The translations under genes and the position numbers were made by a program. A stretch of 64,000 bases of DNA from Lepidurus packardi (lineage: Eukaryota > Arthropoda > Branchiopoda > Notostraca > Triopsidae): contig JAKZAN010000001.1 of NCBI GenBank assembly GCA_023053545.1, positions 950,565-1,014,564 of the forward strand, in the 5' to 3' direction. Under the pieces are notes generated by a model. The model saw nothing but the letters and a program-made list of their open reading frames with translations. It was not told the DNA's origin and did no database searches. Position 1 is the first letter of the stretch, and each line of letters opens with the position of its first letter. Positions 39,501-51,599 of the stretch are shown here, piece by piece.

Positions 39501-42500
39501 GACCGAATAGCACTTCACACCCCTGATGGTGACGCCAGATAAACACAAAACGAGCTATTCACTTTATGTTGGCACAAACAAAAGAACGGTAGGTTAAGTT
39601 AGGTTAGTTTGAGCAATCTCGTAACGTTCTTATCTTCTTCGGAAGTCTACTTTCATTGTTGTTTTCTTCATGTTCGCCATGTTCGTTTTCACTAGTCGTC
39701 AAGTTCATATTGAAAGTAACCAATGGTTTCGATATAAACCGATAAATCGATTAAAAATTATAAATCGATTAAAATCATAATCGATTAAAAATCGGTTATA
39801 AATCGATTTGCCACCAGCGAATCAGGGATGTGAAGAAGTATTCGATCTGGACTTGATATGGTTTTCGGTCAAATTTGCCTCAGCTCCTAAACTAACGGAT
39901 CCGTCACTTTACACGACAGACCAGGCTGCGATTGAATAGTACATGTGCCTATTGGGACGCGGGTTTACTCAGCCCGAGTCCAGAAAACTCAACTCCGTAG
40001 TCGAGTTCGCAATTGGAACGTACCCTAAGACACTCCTTAGAATCGTAGTGGAATCCTGGACATACAAAAAGCATTCCTAAGGTAGAATGAGATTATAAGA
40101 TTCTACCAAGAGTGGTGCGGTCTCTGGAACCTTGGAAGCGACTACTCTCAGTTCCTAATGCATTTCTTATGAGTTTTCTTAAAGCGTTCGGAGAGGGGAG
40201 GAAGGTAATCATTTCTTTAGTATCAGATATAAAAGGTGAATTAAGAACACTGCTATCAAACCAACAACGGGCTATTGAAGCGTTTCGACTTGTATTTTGC
40301 GAATCAACTTCTCCTTTTTCAAGATTAGTTTCTTGGTTCAAGTTGAACCTTTCTGGCTCACCTTTCTGGCAGTACTGTCGGCTGAAGCTGAATAGTTGCT
40401 GTAAGTTGTCAAGCGTTACTTAACAAACAACTTTGGAGGCATGCAGACCCTCATCAGGCATTCCAAAGTGCCAATCAAAAGTTGGATTAAGGGAACTCAA
40501 GAACAGACATTCCCCGGATACAAAGTTTCAAGTCCTGGGGAATTGGTACACGCAAATGACAAGATGGTTTCTTAGTGTGTTGATAAGATCCCCCTTAATG
40601 GAGCAATTTTCCCGAGGCCGGTGGCTACTACGCAAAACTTGCAACTTGAAATTCAAGTTTACAAGTCTTGGGGTTAAAGGCACAGTAAACTTGGCGTACA
40701 ATCTTGGCCCAGATCCTCAGTTGACGCTTCATCATCAGATAACGTGCCCCGAAAGTTTTGCTTATTTTTCTGCTCCCGGGAAACTTCCTCCCTCGTTTGT
40801 CCTGAACTCCTAAAAGAAAGCGGGGGAAAAAAGAATGAACGGACAAAAGTTGGAGATCATTTCCCTATTTCACCCTTGAATGCACCTCGTCAAAGTCAAA
40901 AGGCTTTCACATCTAACAAAACTCAATCTCTGCGGCTTTTCGGAGGAGCTGGAGCTTCTACACAACACACAAGAAATTGACAAACGGGGTGACGCATGAT
41001 ACCGACCCGCCAACATCATTTGTCACCTCAAACTCACTCCCATTGTTAAATCCTGGGGTGTCATTCTCTGCAGTAATGAATCACGTTGTGGTAGCCAAGA
41101 TGTCAAAGGCACAAAGCTACACACAAACTCTCCTGTACAAAGGACTCGGAACTCCACTGCAGATTAACCAATCTCCTCTGCAAAAACACGAGTTCCCAAA
41201 CTTTCATCTAGGATCTGCCAACCGAGTCGTTCCAAACCTAAAAATCCCACCCACGTAGCCTCCCTTAGTCATTCAATGATCTACCACTTATTCTAACCAG
41301 AATCTTTCAGGTAAATTCTCTGACAACGCACTTTTTTCTAAACTGCAAGTTAATTTTAATGAAAATTCCATTCAGTTTTCATAAAACCAAAATTCATGAT
41401 ATTGACTCCTAGTTTCCTATCACTCAAGGTTGTCATGACTCGGAGAAACGTTGAAAGCGACTCGATTCGGCTTAAATCGCAGCGTTCTCTCATTCAAATG
41501 GCGTAGTTTAGAAACGCAGAAAAAACTGCATTGAAGATGTCGACTTTTTCAAGAACTTCCGCTGGAGAAGTGAATCTCTTTCCTTGCAAACGACTCTATC
41601 ACGCCTGGAGCCCCTTAACGGAAACGTTAACCACTAAAAACTGTTCGGGTTCACCTTTCTGGAGTTCATTGATCGTTTAAAAGCCTCGCAAATTCTCCGG
41701 CTCCTCCCACTGCTACTTCGTAGTGAAACCCCACAAGTTCCTTACGTGATTAATAGCATCAATCCGACCTCAGTGGTACCCGGATCAGACCTATAGACTG
41801 AACCTAATGAATCACACAATCCAATGAATCTAATGAAGCTAACGAATGGTATATATTAGAATAACGAGTCTATCGTTCCGACTTGAAATCCGCTATGGGT
41901 GTGTACCAAATTGGAGGTAATTTAGGTAGAAAAAATGGACCTTTTAGGAGGGGTGGGTTCCCATCCTATACATCATAACTAAAAGCTTGACTAAAAGATA
42001 AGAAAGGGTTACGACTCTATTATAAAAGGTAGACTTACGTAGATGACCCAATCCTTCGGGTTGTGTGCATTGGTGCCGCAAATATACAGTCGCTGTCCAT
42101 CGCCCAGCGGTTGGATCACGCGGATGTGGTTTCGGCAATCATAAAACTGTCAACGAAAAACAAAACGCGCCCGCGTTATCAATATCATCTCAATCGCTTT
42201 CCTTCTTCTGTAAACAATGAAGAACATGGCAGCTATAAAATTCCCTTTCCCATCTTGAGGGCTTTATTCTGGTCCATGTTAGCTTTTTTTTTTGTCTTCT
42301 TTCCCTTTATTTTTTCCTCTCTCTAAAAAGGTATATGTACAAGGCTATTAATGAACACGCTCTGGCTTCAGAACTCGCGGCAGGTGGCTGTTATTTCTAT
42401 TTTATTTTTTGCTTTTTTTAGAGTCGTGCCAAAAAACCTTACCTCGTCACGTCGCCAAACGTGCATAGATTGCCCTTCACGCTAAATGATCAACTAATAC

Positions 42501-45500
42501 CCGCCTACTTTACAACCGTCCTTTCTTTCCAACATCTTCATAACTCTAATAAACCAGTTCACGCCTGAATTTCGTCCCTAAAACTAACTTATCATTCTTG
42601 GGGGAACGAATGTAAAAGAGGAATCCATAAATAAAACTGAAAGACTGCTGAAAACGAACAAACTCGAATAGCAAACGGAATTTTTCAAATTTCACTGTTG
42701 ACCACACAAAGCTATTCAAGATGGCGTCAACACGATCGTCGTATATCTTTACACACTGTGTACACACACTTGAGTGCACAAAATATGGCACCCGTCTAGT
42801 CAGTGGAACGCGGAATAAGTCGTCAAATTTTGACAACAAGAGGCTTGAAGCTAAACCCGAAAACGTTCGAAAACCCTACAGTGAGTCTAAGTCGCGCCCC
42901 TAAAATATTCGATTTTGACAAGACTAGAAGCTGAACGCCAAAACGTTCGAAAAACCCTACAGCTCTAATTCGCCGTTCACTATTCGCCAAGCTGTTGATT
43001 TGGAAGTTTGAATATATTGTCTCAAGAGGATGAAATCAAACAGCAGAAACTACTATGATGCAAAAAGGAGATATGCAAAATCAAGAGGAGACGAGTGTTA
43101 TAAACCTTGTTGCCACAACAAGAGACGAGATTAAGTTGAACAAAAGACCTCGTTCACGGAAGTATACAGCATCATAAAAGCATGTCTGTGTCGTGCATCA
43201 CAATCTCTTTTCTTTTTATTTCCTATGTTGTTCAATGTAAGCGCCTTCTTTTTGCTACTCTGCTCAATAAACGCTATAAGAAAATCCGATTCACTGAACA
43301 ACTACAACTATATTACTGTCCCGTTCTAAAAAAAAGAAACACGAGAGAGAGAATATGTTTAGAAAGCTTAACTTTTTCTACGACTATTTAACAATCCGAT
43401 ACAATGGTTCCCTCTGTAAGAAAAGGAAACTTCCTGTAAGTTTCTTTAACTTCATGATCAAGTTGTAAACATCTGCTAAATCCTCCAGGGCCGGTGAACC
43501 GTGGTCAAACTCGCATTTTCGGTTTTTTACCTAATGCTTTAATACCTGGCTACAAGTTCCCTACGTTCCCACTGAAAAGCCGAGACTATTACTTCTAGCA
43601 TTGGCCACCAAAAGGCTATTCATGTAGTACCCAACAGTAAAGCTCCCCCCATTACAAAAGAAAATCCTGAAAAAAAGTAAAACGGGTAAGAGCAAAGTGA
43701 TTGCCATGGATCGGTAACCAACAATGAGCCTGACAGATTAGTCGCCCTTAAAAAAAGGTTCAGTTCGGTACGCGTTTGACAGATCCTAAAAGCGTTAGGT
43801 TTCTATGTGCTAATGCTTCCTAATACCAATTGATCCTTTTTGGCGTGGCGGCGAACTTGTAAAGACTTCAACTTGTAAACTTGGAATAAAAGCTTCCCAA
43901 GGTTCTCCAGTATTCAAAGTGTGAATATAATACAACGTATCTTTAACCTTCAGGAGATAACGCAACTTTCCTAACTCCCCTCGCAGCAATTGCACAAAAC
44001 ACACAAGAATGTGCCTCGACATAAGATAACTAAAAAAGAAAGAAAAAATCTTGACAACACGTCCTTTTTTATTATTATTATTATATTATTATTATTTTTT
44101 TTACCTCGCTTTTGCCTTTGGAAACACAGTTGGGAACTTGGGACGGCTCCAGCATCAAAGAATCCACCTGGTGAGATAAGAAAAGGGGAAAGAATTAGCG
44201 ATTCTATTTGTCTGGTTGGAGTTGAGACATCACGCATCCTCTTCATTATACGTCTATCTTTTGCTCCTGCCAAAATAAACATTCTCTTTATCTTTAAAAG
44301 CTCTTCCCTTAAAAACGTCGTACTCGGTAGTGAACTTAATCTTGCCAAGAATGGTTGGAATGGTCACGGAATCTTCTTATTCCTGGCTGAAGTAAATGAC
44401 GGAAATTTCTTTTTTTTTTCTTCACTTTTTTTCCACACAGAAAGGAAAAGTCATTAGTGGATAGAGCAAAGAGCATCGGGTACCTCTACTTCATTCGTTT
44501 CCCCTTTTTGTAAAAAAAAAATCTGGGAGGTGGGGCAAACGAGATGCTGGGGAAAGGAGAACAAGGGAGTTATTTCCATTTTGCAAAATGGGGAATTTCA
44601 TTAATGAACAATTCTCAACCTCACGTCGCCATGGCTCTTGTCACGTCCATGGCAGTAGCGTCTGGTGAATTTCGTTTGGCCTTCGCTTTTAGTTTTTTCG
44701 CAAAGCTCCCTTTCTTCTGCGTGATCCGTTTTTCCACCTTGCGGGAAACCTTGCAGGAACCTTGCAGGACCCTTGCAGGAACCTTGCAGGAACCTTGCAG
44801 GAACCTTGCAGGGAAGTTGGTGTTCTTTCGCCAGCCAAGATTGGACTCGAGGAGCTTCAAGACTTCGGGTCGGACTTTCAATTTGGCATTAGACTTTCAA
44901 CCTAACCTAACGTTCTGCTCAGACAAGGATCATTAGTCAAGGGGACCAAGGACTGGACATGAACTTCTCCCGTCCATCGTTCCGCATGTTAATTTGCTCT
45001 TGTCTCCACACATCCCGCCTTCACCATTCTTGTTCCTCGTGTGTAGTTTTGGAAACTCTTTTGATCCCGAACGAACTGAAAGAAAACTGAAACAAAGCTT
45101 CATCCAGCGTGACAAGTTTGCTTACCCTTTATCATTCCCTTGCACTACGACCCAACTGAATCACTAGAAAAACATACAATCCAACAATCCCCACCCAAAA
45201 TAAGACAAAAAAATATGATAAAAATAAAATAAATAAATACAGTTTTAGAAACCCGTTGTCGAATTTGCATACGGATGGAATGGAGATTTTTGGCTACTGT
45301 ACTAGCATTACGCGTGCATGGTCCTTGTTGACTAGTGCTGGAACTCAAGTCCGCCCTTCGAGGAAAAGGGTCCAGGTTTCTCAACTTATCATTTTCCATT
45401 CCATTTTTTTTTCTTTTTATTATTCGAGCTCATAAAACCTTCCGCTATAAATGGAAATGAGCTCGGACTTACTTCACAATTGGTAGTGGAGACATTATGC

Positions 45501-48500
45501 AAACTGACACGTATCACTCGATCCCTGTAATAGAAAGAAAAACCCAAGAAAAGGCATTAGTTTTATACGGCCCGAAATCTTCCTTCTGTCAACATCGTCA
45601 ACGATCTCAAGAAGGGTCTAGCTTAGGATCTAGAGTAAATAGAACCCCCCTCTAACACAAAAAAAAGGGTTCATATAAAGCCTTTATGCAAATCCAGGAC
45701 CAGGTGCTGACAATCTTTGAAGCAGGCGTTGAGACTTTATCACTTTCCTAGCCTCTCCCCCCCCCTTTCGTTTTTTTTTTGGTTTTTCTTCTTCTAAATT
45801 CTTCCGCCCCAAAAACAGGTTGACAATACGTATATGCATATGGTCCTTGTGCTCCTTGTGTAAGGAAAAAAAGTGGAACACCATTCACGGTCCAGTCGTT
45901 CCATTAATTTGGCATTATGCAATAAAAAGGACCGTCGATACTGCGATAAGCTTGTTTCGTTACTTTTAACTTGTATGGTAATGTGCTGACTTTTTTTTTT
46001 TCAGGACAAAAAATCTTAACGACACTGTCTCTAAAATTTAGTTTAGTTTCTGAGAAAAAACACGGGAATTAGGGAGAATCCAGGGGAATTTATGGCTGAC
46101 ACGTTCGAAACCTTTCTTACTATTTCACCGAAGAAAAATTGCACGATTAAATATTGAAAGGTTTCAGTTTGGGTTTGAATTTTGTTCAGCTGCCCTGTTC
46201 TGCTAAGGATTTCCAAACACGTGAACTGTTAATGCTTAGTTTTGGGAGATAAAAGGCTGTATTTCATCTAGATTCTTTGCCAAAAAAAGCATTCATATTA
46301 AGGCTCCCGTATAGCTTTAGCTTAGTGATGCCAAAGAGTCACAGATGGCGCTGATGTTTGTTATTGTTTTTGCGAAAGCCTTGCGTAAGGAAGAAAAGAA
46401 AGTGCTAGCTCACTGCGGCCTTCGTTTGCGTATTACTAATTTCTTATTCATTGGAAAAAGGGTGAAGTAGCTGTTTGAATTCTCAAGCTTACTGTCGAAG
46501 AATTTTGTCATGAAATGAAGTGGTTTTCTTAAAAAGTTGTTCCGAAATTCCCGACGCTAAGGTATACGGGAGCCTTAAAAGATAACGCCTAAAGTTTACT
46601 TTTTATGAATTATAATTAAAAACATCTAAATTCTATAACACAAATTCCGGGAAATTTAACTAAAAATGGTGCAACTTCGTTTCTAAATGTTCCAAATGTA
46701 TATATTTGGTCATTTTATAGCACCGTATACTTTATTGCATTTGATTTCACATTTTGCTTAGTTTCTGCAGATAAAAGGCTGTATTTCATCTACATTCTTT
46801 GCAAAAAGACATTTTTATTAAGGCTCCCATATACCTTTAACTTAGTGATGCGAAAGAGTCACAGATGGCGCTGATGTTTGTTATTGTTTTTGCGACAGCC
46901 TTGCGTAAGAAAGAAAAGAAAGAGATAGCTTACTGCGGCCTTCATTTGCAGATTACTAATTTATTATTGAGTGCAAAAAAGGGTGAACTAGCTGTTCGTA
47001 GTCTCAAGCTTACTGTCAAAGAATTTTGTCATGAAATGAAGTGGTTTTCTCACAAAGTTGTTGCGAAATTCCCCACGCTAAGGTACACGGGAGCCTTAAA
47101 AGATAACGCGTAAAGTTTACTTTTTATGAATTGCAATAAAAAAAACTTGTAAATTCTAACACAAATTCCGGAAAATCATAACTAAAAATGGTGCAACTTT
47201 GTTTCTAAATGTTCCAAATTTATTTATTTAGTCATTTTATAGTACCGTATACTTTATTTAATTTTATTTCCTTCTATTTCGTATTGTATTTCAATTTCCA
47301 TGTTATGGTATACTTTTCATAAACTGTAACTAGAACGCTATAAAATCCTAACAAATTCTAGGGAATCCTAATTCAAATAGCGTAATTTCGCGTCTAAAGG
47401 TTCCAAATTTATTTGTAAAAAATTGAGCAATGTGATCTTTTTGTGAATAATGGCAGTCATTTAGCTTTACGAGGCATAAGGAGTCACCACTAACAGTTAA
47501 AGAACCTTTTACAACAAAATAAACCCTTTCCTACTAAAAACCACCCTCCTGGGAGTCCCTGGGAGTTCCTGGGAGTAGTTTTATAAACTTTTAAAATAAT
47601 ACTAACTTTTTTTCGCCCGTTATTTGAAATGTGATGCCTTATTTTTCGCTTTCTAGCACCCACTATGTGAAAAAAAATAAACTTTCTTTCGTCGTAAACA
47701 ACTTTCAATTTTTTACTAATTTTAATAGTCAAATGTCCGTCAAAGTTTACAAGTTCTTCGCCTGAAAACTTCTGTTAGGTTCACTTACGTGGGCCTTACG
47801 ACTATTTACGATTATTACGATTATTTTTACGCTTATTACGATTACGATTATTACGATTTTTACGATTATTTTTACGCTTATTAAGATTACGATTATTACG
47901 ATTGATTACGATTTTTACGATATTTTTACAATTATTACGATTACGATTATTACGATTGATTACGATTTTTACGATTATTTTTACGCTTATTACGATTACG
48001 ATTATTACGATTGATTACGATTTTTACGATATTTTTACAATTATTACGATTACGATTATTACGATTGATTACGATTTTTACGATTATTTTTACGCTTATT
48101 ACGATTACGATTATTACGATTTTTACGATATTTTTACAATTATTACGATTACGATTATTATGATTGATTACGATTTTTACGATTACGATTATTACGATTA
48201 TTTACGATTATTTTAAATAAAAAACGGTGAAAAAAGTCAAACAAAAGCTGGCGATTAATGTCCCAAAATAAAGTTATCTTAAAAGGCACTGGTCAGAAAC
48301 CCAATTGCAGCCGGGACATTTAGCATTCCCCAATTTAGCGTGACAGTATGACAGTTTACACGCCTGAAATGACAGTGTAAAATGGTTCCAGTTTGGCAGT
48401 AATGAATACTTACATGGCCCCGACGTAGAGAACATCACGCTTGGCGTCCATGTGAAACGTTCGGTAGTAGAGTTTCCCGCAAGTTAAGCTCCGTATATGT

Positions 48501-48501
48501 T
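33578..48501 (-). CDS. Sema2a: Secreted class-2 semaphorin (Sema2a type), 13 exons found, N-terminal exon missing
   Basis: Axon-guidance ligand; in insects Sema-2a signals through PlexinB. Exons in gene order: 48501-48414, 45524-45473, 44167-44105, 42146-42039, 38127-37857, 36631-36401, 36096-35860, 35779-35600, 35493-35321, 35259-35108, 34962-34771, 34662-34419, 33655-33578; all phases agree, 688 residues. Sema domain landmarks: CGKLYYRTFH, LYVGAMDRV, NCVSKGKSE, YICGTNAHNP, VGMGIAKCPFDP, FVGSYDIGDYVYFFFRE, FNEIQSVY, PGQCVND. The PSI segment has NCLRCVKDPYCGWD, then one Ig domain (GRYDC). The tail WCHEFEKYKMAMKTWEKKQ continues as AQCTRLN and ends KRSPLV, as in Drosophila Sema-2a; there is no transmembrane segment, so the protein is secreted. 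The signal peptide and first ~50 residues were not found and may lie beyond 48.5 kb or outside the window. Confidence 0.93.
33700..34385. repeat. 12-bp minisatellite (AACTCGATAGTA) in last Sema2a intron
   Basis: About 57 tandem units, mostly AACTCGATAGTA, with clustered variants (GATCGTA, ATAATA, GATGATA) forming blocks that recur, which indicates higher-order duplication. Because 12 is a multiple of 3 and the unit has no stop in several frames, very long open frames (up to 314 aa) appear on both strands; these are not separate genes. It lies in the intron 33656-34418. Confidence 0.95.
36717..37805. mobile_element. TTAA-flanked GGCTCC...GGGAGCC element, diverged or expanded copy
   Basis: Starts TTAA-GGCTCC (36717) and ends GGGAGCC-TTGA (37805). 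It contains GAGTCACAGATGGCACTGATG (about 36838) and GCCTTGCGTA, as in the two short copies at 46.3 and 46.8 kb, but is about 1.09 kb long with extra AT-rich inverted sequence and a hairpin GAACGATTCT.../...AGAATCGTTC (37038-37075). It fills most of the Sema2a intron 36632-37856. Confidence 0.5.
37757..37788. repeat. 32-bp perfect palindrome
   Basis: CTTTGCTCGGTATAGG followed immediately by its exact reverse complement. A single half-site copy GCTCGGTATAGGC also lies about 100 bp upstream (near 37658). It is near the right end of the TTAA element. Confidence 0.85.
38912..40029. mobile_element. DNA-transposon-like element with 20-bp TIRs and nested inverted repeat
   Basis: Left end CTAAGGGTGCGTTCCAATTG (38912-38931) matches the reverse complement of the right end (40010-40029) at 18 of 20 positions. 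Inside, two perfect 47-bp direct repeats (39367-39413 and 39930-39976) flank a secondary element whose ends (about 39421-39505 and 39850-39926, containing GACGGATCCGTCA) are inverted repeats. An ATCGATT-rich patch lies at 39730-39805. No transposase is encoded, so it is non-autonomous. It lies in the Sema2a intron 38128-42038. Confidence 0.65.
40030..42038. other. Rest of a long Sema2a intron
   Basis: Apparently unique sequence. Plus-strand frames at 40112-40423, 40433-40813 and 40977-41258 show no recognised domain. They may be chance or remnants of an old insertion. Confidence 0.4.
42838..42965. repeat. Short direct duplication
   Basis: AAGAGGCTTGAAGCTAAACC...AAAACGTTCGAAAACCCTACAG recurs about 82 bp later as AAGACTAGAAGCTGAACGCC...AAAACGTTCGAAAAACCCTACAG, inside the Sema2a intron 42147-44104. 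Confidence 0.6.
44745..44815. repeat. 11-bp repeat AACCTTGCAGG
   Basis: Six to seven tandem copies with one variant (ACCCTTGCAGG), inside the Sema2a intron 44168-45472. Confidence 0.9.
46298..46578. mobile_element. TTAA-flanked MITE-like element, copy 1
   Basis: TTAA-GGCTCCCGTATAGC ... GTATACGGGAGCC-TTAA, with terminal inverted repeats extending into CTTTAGCTTAG / CGCTAAGG. The interior carries AGTCACAGATGGCGCTGATG. A TTAA target is typical of piggyBac-type insertion, but no transposase is present. Confidence 0.65.
46818..47099. mobile_element. TTAA-flanked MITE-like element, copy 2
   Basis: Same structure as copy 1 with scattered substitutions (GGCTCCCATATACC ... GTACACGGGAGCC). The shared flanks show it arose by tandem duplication rather than a second insertion. 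Confidence 0.65.
47805..48215. repeat. TTACGA/ATTACG repeat array
   Basis: About 400 bp of TTACGATTATTACGATT and TTTTTACGATATTTTTACAATT in larger recurring blocks of about 110 bp, in the Sema2a intron 45525-48413. The 104-aa Tyr/Asp/Ile frame is an artefact. Confidence 0.9.
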
Positions 48502-49474
48502 CTATAAACGCGGACAAAAAAAAAACGAGAAAAAAAAAACAAAGACATGAAACACCCAAGCCAAACGTTCATTACAAAATGCGAGTTTGGGCATACACTT
48601 TCGCTTTGAAAACACACGCAAATCACAACAATGCCTCAGATCACGCCACGGAGAGGATTTGGACAATTACCGTTCATTTCAGTATTTCCGTCTCCATTTA
48701 TCTTCCGCTTTTTACATAACCACCCCACCATCCCCCCACCCATAAACCTCCCCTAACCTTACAGGAGTTATTGATTTCTCGTACACAAGCTTTTCCGGCA
48801 GTTCAAGAAACTTAAGCTTTCGCGGTAGCACATATACAACTATACAGCCAAAACCTTATTGCCCCGACATGCCCCGCCCAATCGAGTCACGCATGTTACC
48901 AGTACCGGCAGCTATAGACTCCTGTCCCCCAACTCCTCCCCCTTTCCCACCCGAAAACGCAAAATCGAACGTTTCCTCCCGTCAAGGTATTTTTATTTTA
49001 TTTATTTTATTCATTTTATTCTTTTTATTAGGGTTTACGATTGCCCAAGCAGAAAACCCAATACTGAGCGACTTTTGCACTGCTTTGGCAACCATATAGA
49101 TTGCTTTCTACTAGGCGCTCTTTGCTTCTAGCTACAGAAATCTTCAAGTGTAACCAAGCAAAGAAGACACGTTCACAAATTCGCTCAACCACAAGAAAAA
49201 AAAAAAACCTTCCACTCGTCTTCCTACACCAGGCGCTTTTTACCCCTTTTCAGAACTTTTCATTGAACCAACTTTTCCTAGTATTTCGCGATTAAAAGCT
49301 TGGATCCACTACTAAATTCCCATGTCTATGGCTAAGTTCTCTTTTAATTTCTCTCGTCCAATTTGAACGAACTTTAAAAGAGGCAAATAAACGTTTAAAA
49401 CGCAAACGTTTAAAAAACGTTTAAAACACATTTAAAACGCAATAAGTGCTACTCAACGCACTATAACTTAGGAC
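48502..49474. other. Upstream of last identified semaphorin exon
   Basis: Expected to be intron or 5' region of Sema2a. I searched by eye for an exon encoding the usual PCC-containing N-terminus on the minus strand and did not find it. ORFs at 48859-49131 have no domain. Confidence 0.4.
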
Positions 49475-50110
49475 ACAGTTTGAAATGTTCACTTCAATTG
49501 AATTAAAAAGCAAAAAAAGTTCTCAATCCTAAAAGATCCTCCAACAAGATCCAGAACCTTCCATATGCGATTTGAATGTGTTGTACTCAGGCAGAAATCT
49601 TATTACGCCTTATTCCAAAAAATTATTAAATCATTACACCAGACAAAAAAAGACGCCCAATTGGAACGAACTAGTTTTCCCAAATGACTCAAAATGAAGG
49701 AAAATTTTCCCCAAAAAACCAAAAATACGAATAAAAAATTTCCCAAAAAGAACTTTCCAACCCGAAATTGTAAGGAAAATTTGTCGAAAGAGACACCTAG
49801 TTTGAAATGTTCACTTCAATTGAATTAAAAAGCAAAAAAAGTTCTCAATCCTAAAAGATCCAGAACCTTCCATATGCGATTTGAATGTGTTGTACTCAGC
49901 CGGAAATCTTATTACGCTTTATTAACAAAAAATTATTAAATCATTACACCAGACAAAAAAGGACGACCAATTGGAACGAAACTAGTTTTCCCAAATGACT
50001 CAAAATGAAGGAAAATTTTCCCTAAAAGCCCCAAAATATGAAGGAAAAAAAATTCCCAAAAAGACGTAAAATGTCAAACCCAAAATTGTAAGGAAAATGT
50101 GTCGAAAGAG
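49475..50110. repeat. Tandem duplication of about 324 bp
   Basis: TTTGAAATGTTCACTTCAAT begins units near 49478 and 49802. Both include CTTCCATATGCGATTTGAAT, TCATTACACCAGACAAAAAA and CCCAAATGACTCAAAATGAA. The copies differ by small indels. Confidence 0.85.
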
Positions 50111-50429
50111 ACGCAAAATTTGAATGGGTTGTATTGAGGTTTTAATGACGCTTAATCTCAACAGCGATCAACATGGACTAACGCATTCCACAAAGGAAGA
50201 ATTACACGTCAGCTCCATCGAAAGTATATGAAGCTTTTTCACTTGGCTGAAGGAAGGATCCAAAACATATCCCATTCCCTAGTCCGAAACAAAGGTCCCA
50301 GTCCTTTCCACGCAACTGCTCAATCTCACACGCGCTTTCCGAACGTTTCTGAGCAGAACGTGAAAAACAGTCGACAGTAATCCCAGAATCTAAACCAGCC
50401 TACTCCTGTTTTGACCACGTTTTCCTTCC

Positions 50430-51090
50430 TAAAGCCTCCCATAGCTTTCCCAGTACTTTCCTTTTCGTTTACCAACCCCAAACCGAACCTTTCGTGAGTT
50501 CCCTTCTTGGTTTTGCCCCATTTCTGCAGTATTTCTGCCCTGTACCCGAGCTCCGAGGCAGCAACGTTCGCCGAAAGCCTCCCATAGCTTTCCCAGTACT
50601 TTCCCTGTCGTTTACCAACCCCAAACCGAACCTTTCGTGAGTTCCCTTCTTGATTTTGCCCCATTTCTGCAGTATTTCTGCAGCATTCTGCCCTGTACCC
50701 GAGCTCCGAGGCAGCAACGTTCGCCAAAAGCCTCCCATAGCTTTCCCAGTACTTTCCTTTTCGTTTACCAACCCCAAACCCAACCTTTCGTGAGTTCCCT
50801 TCTTGATTTTGCCCCATTTCTGCAGTATTTCTGCAGCATTCTGCCCTGTACCCGAGCTCCGAGGCAGCAACGTTCGCCGAAAGCCTCCCATAGCTTTCCC
50901 AGTACTTTCCCTGTCGTTTACCAACCCCAAACCGAACCTTTCGTGAGTTCCCTTCTTGATTTTGCCCCATTTCTGCAGCATTCTGCCCTGTACCCGAGCT
51001 CCGGGGCAGCAACGTTCGCCGAAAGCCTCCAATAGCTTTCCCTTTCGTTTAGCAACCCAAAAAACCTTTCGTGAGTTCCCTTCTTTTTTT
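50430..51090. repeat. About 153-bp tandem repeat, 4-5 units
   Basis: GCCTCCCATAGCTTTCCCAG or a variant starts units near 50434, 50577, 50730, 50883 and 51025 (spacing 143, 153, 153, 142). Two shorter units lack part of TTTCTGCAGTATTTCTGCAG. The 153-bp spacing keeps frames open, giving minus-strand ORFs of 228 and 268 aa with a GYRAECCRNTAEMGQNQEG repeat. The 142-143-bp units break the frame, so this is not a credible gene. Confidence 0.88.
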
Positions 51091-51160
51091 TTGCCCCATT
51101 GCTGTGATGCAGCAATGGGGCAAAAAATGTCTGCCATGTGGGTACATGGCAGACATGCTC
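51090..51160. repeat. Two adjacent perfect hairpins
   Basis: TTTTTTGCCCCATTGCTG-TGATG-CAGCAATGGGGCAAAAAA is followed at once by TGTCTGCCATGT-GGGT-ACATGGCAGACA. They interrupt the end of the 153-bp repeat array. Confidence 0.8.
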
Positions 51161-51599
51161 CGGGGCAGCAACGTTCGCCTGATTTGCGAACATTTTCCCG
51201 TTTCACATGCAACTGGAGCCGTTTGCTAACCTTTCCAACCCTTTTCGAGCTCACCTTTCCATGTTTCCTACACAAACAGGATTGCTCTGCTTATTTATGC
51301 TTCCACCTACTCCATGCTCTCTAATTCTTAAATAAAGGAACAGATTCTCTTCCTACCACGTCTGCTCGGGCCAAAAATTCCCTATTTTTTTAAGGAACGA
51401 GACGAGATTAGAAGCGCCAGTTGTTTTTCATGTTCCTCCTTCCCCAACGTAATCGTGCTTGTCTTCCTAGCATCAGGCTTTAGACACTTGATACCATCGC
51501 CAAACCTAGCACAAGAAATAAACTTGTCTACTCCCCACCAGTCGTGATGACAAGGACGCTCCTCTTTTAGCATAGTACCCAATTCGTGATCTTGTCCCA

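Larger units (their letters stand above)
46234..47280. repeat. Tandem duplication of about 521 bp in a Sema2a intron
   Basis: AGATAAAAGGCTGTATTTCA starts two units (near 46248 and 46769). Both contain a TTAA-flanked element and the same downstream sequence (AACGC(C/G)TAAAGTTTACTTTT, ATGGTGCAACTT). One insertion followed by local tandem duplication explains the pattern. Confidence 0.85.

Noticed and set aside
40433..41258. 126-aa and 93-aa plus-strand ORFs in a Sema2a intron
   Set aside because: No recognisable domain, no initiation or splice support; likely chance.
50326..51275. Minus-strand ORFs of 228 and 268 aa with repeated peptide blocks
   Set aside because: Produced by a 153-bp tandem repeat; the 142-143-bp units shift the frame and no domain is seen.
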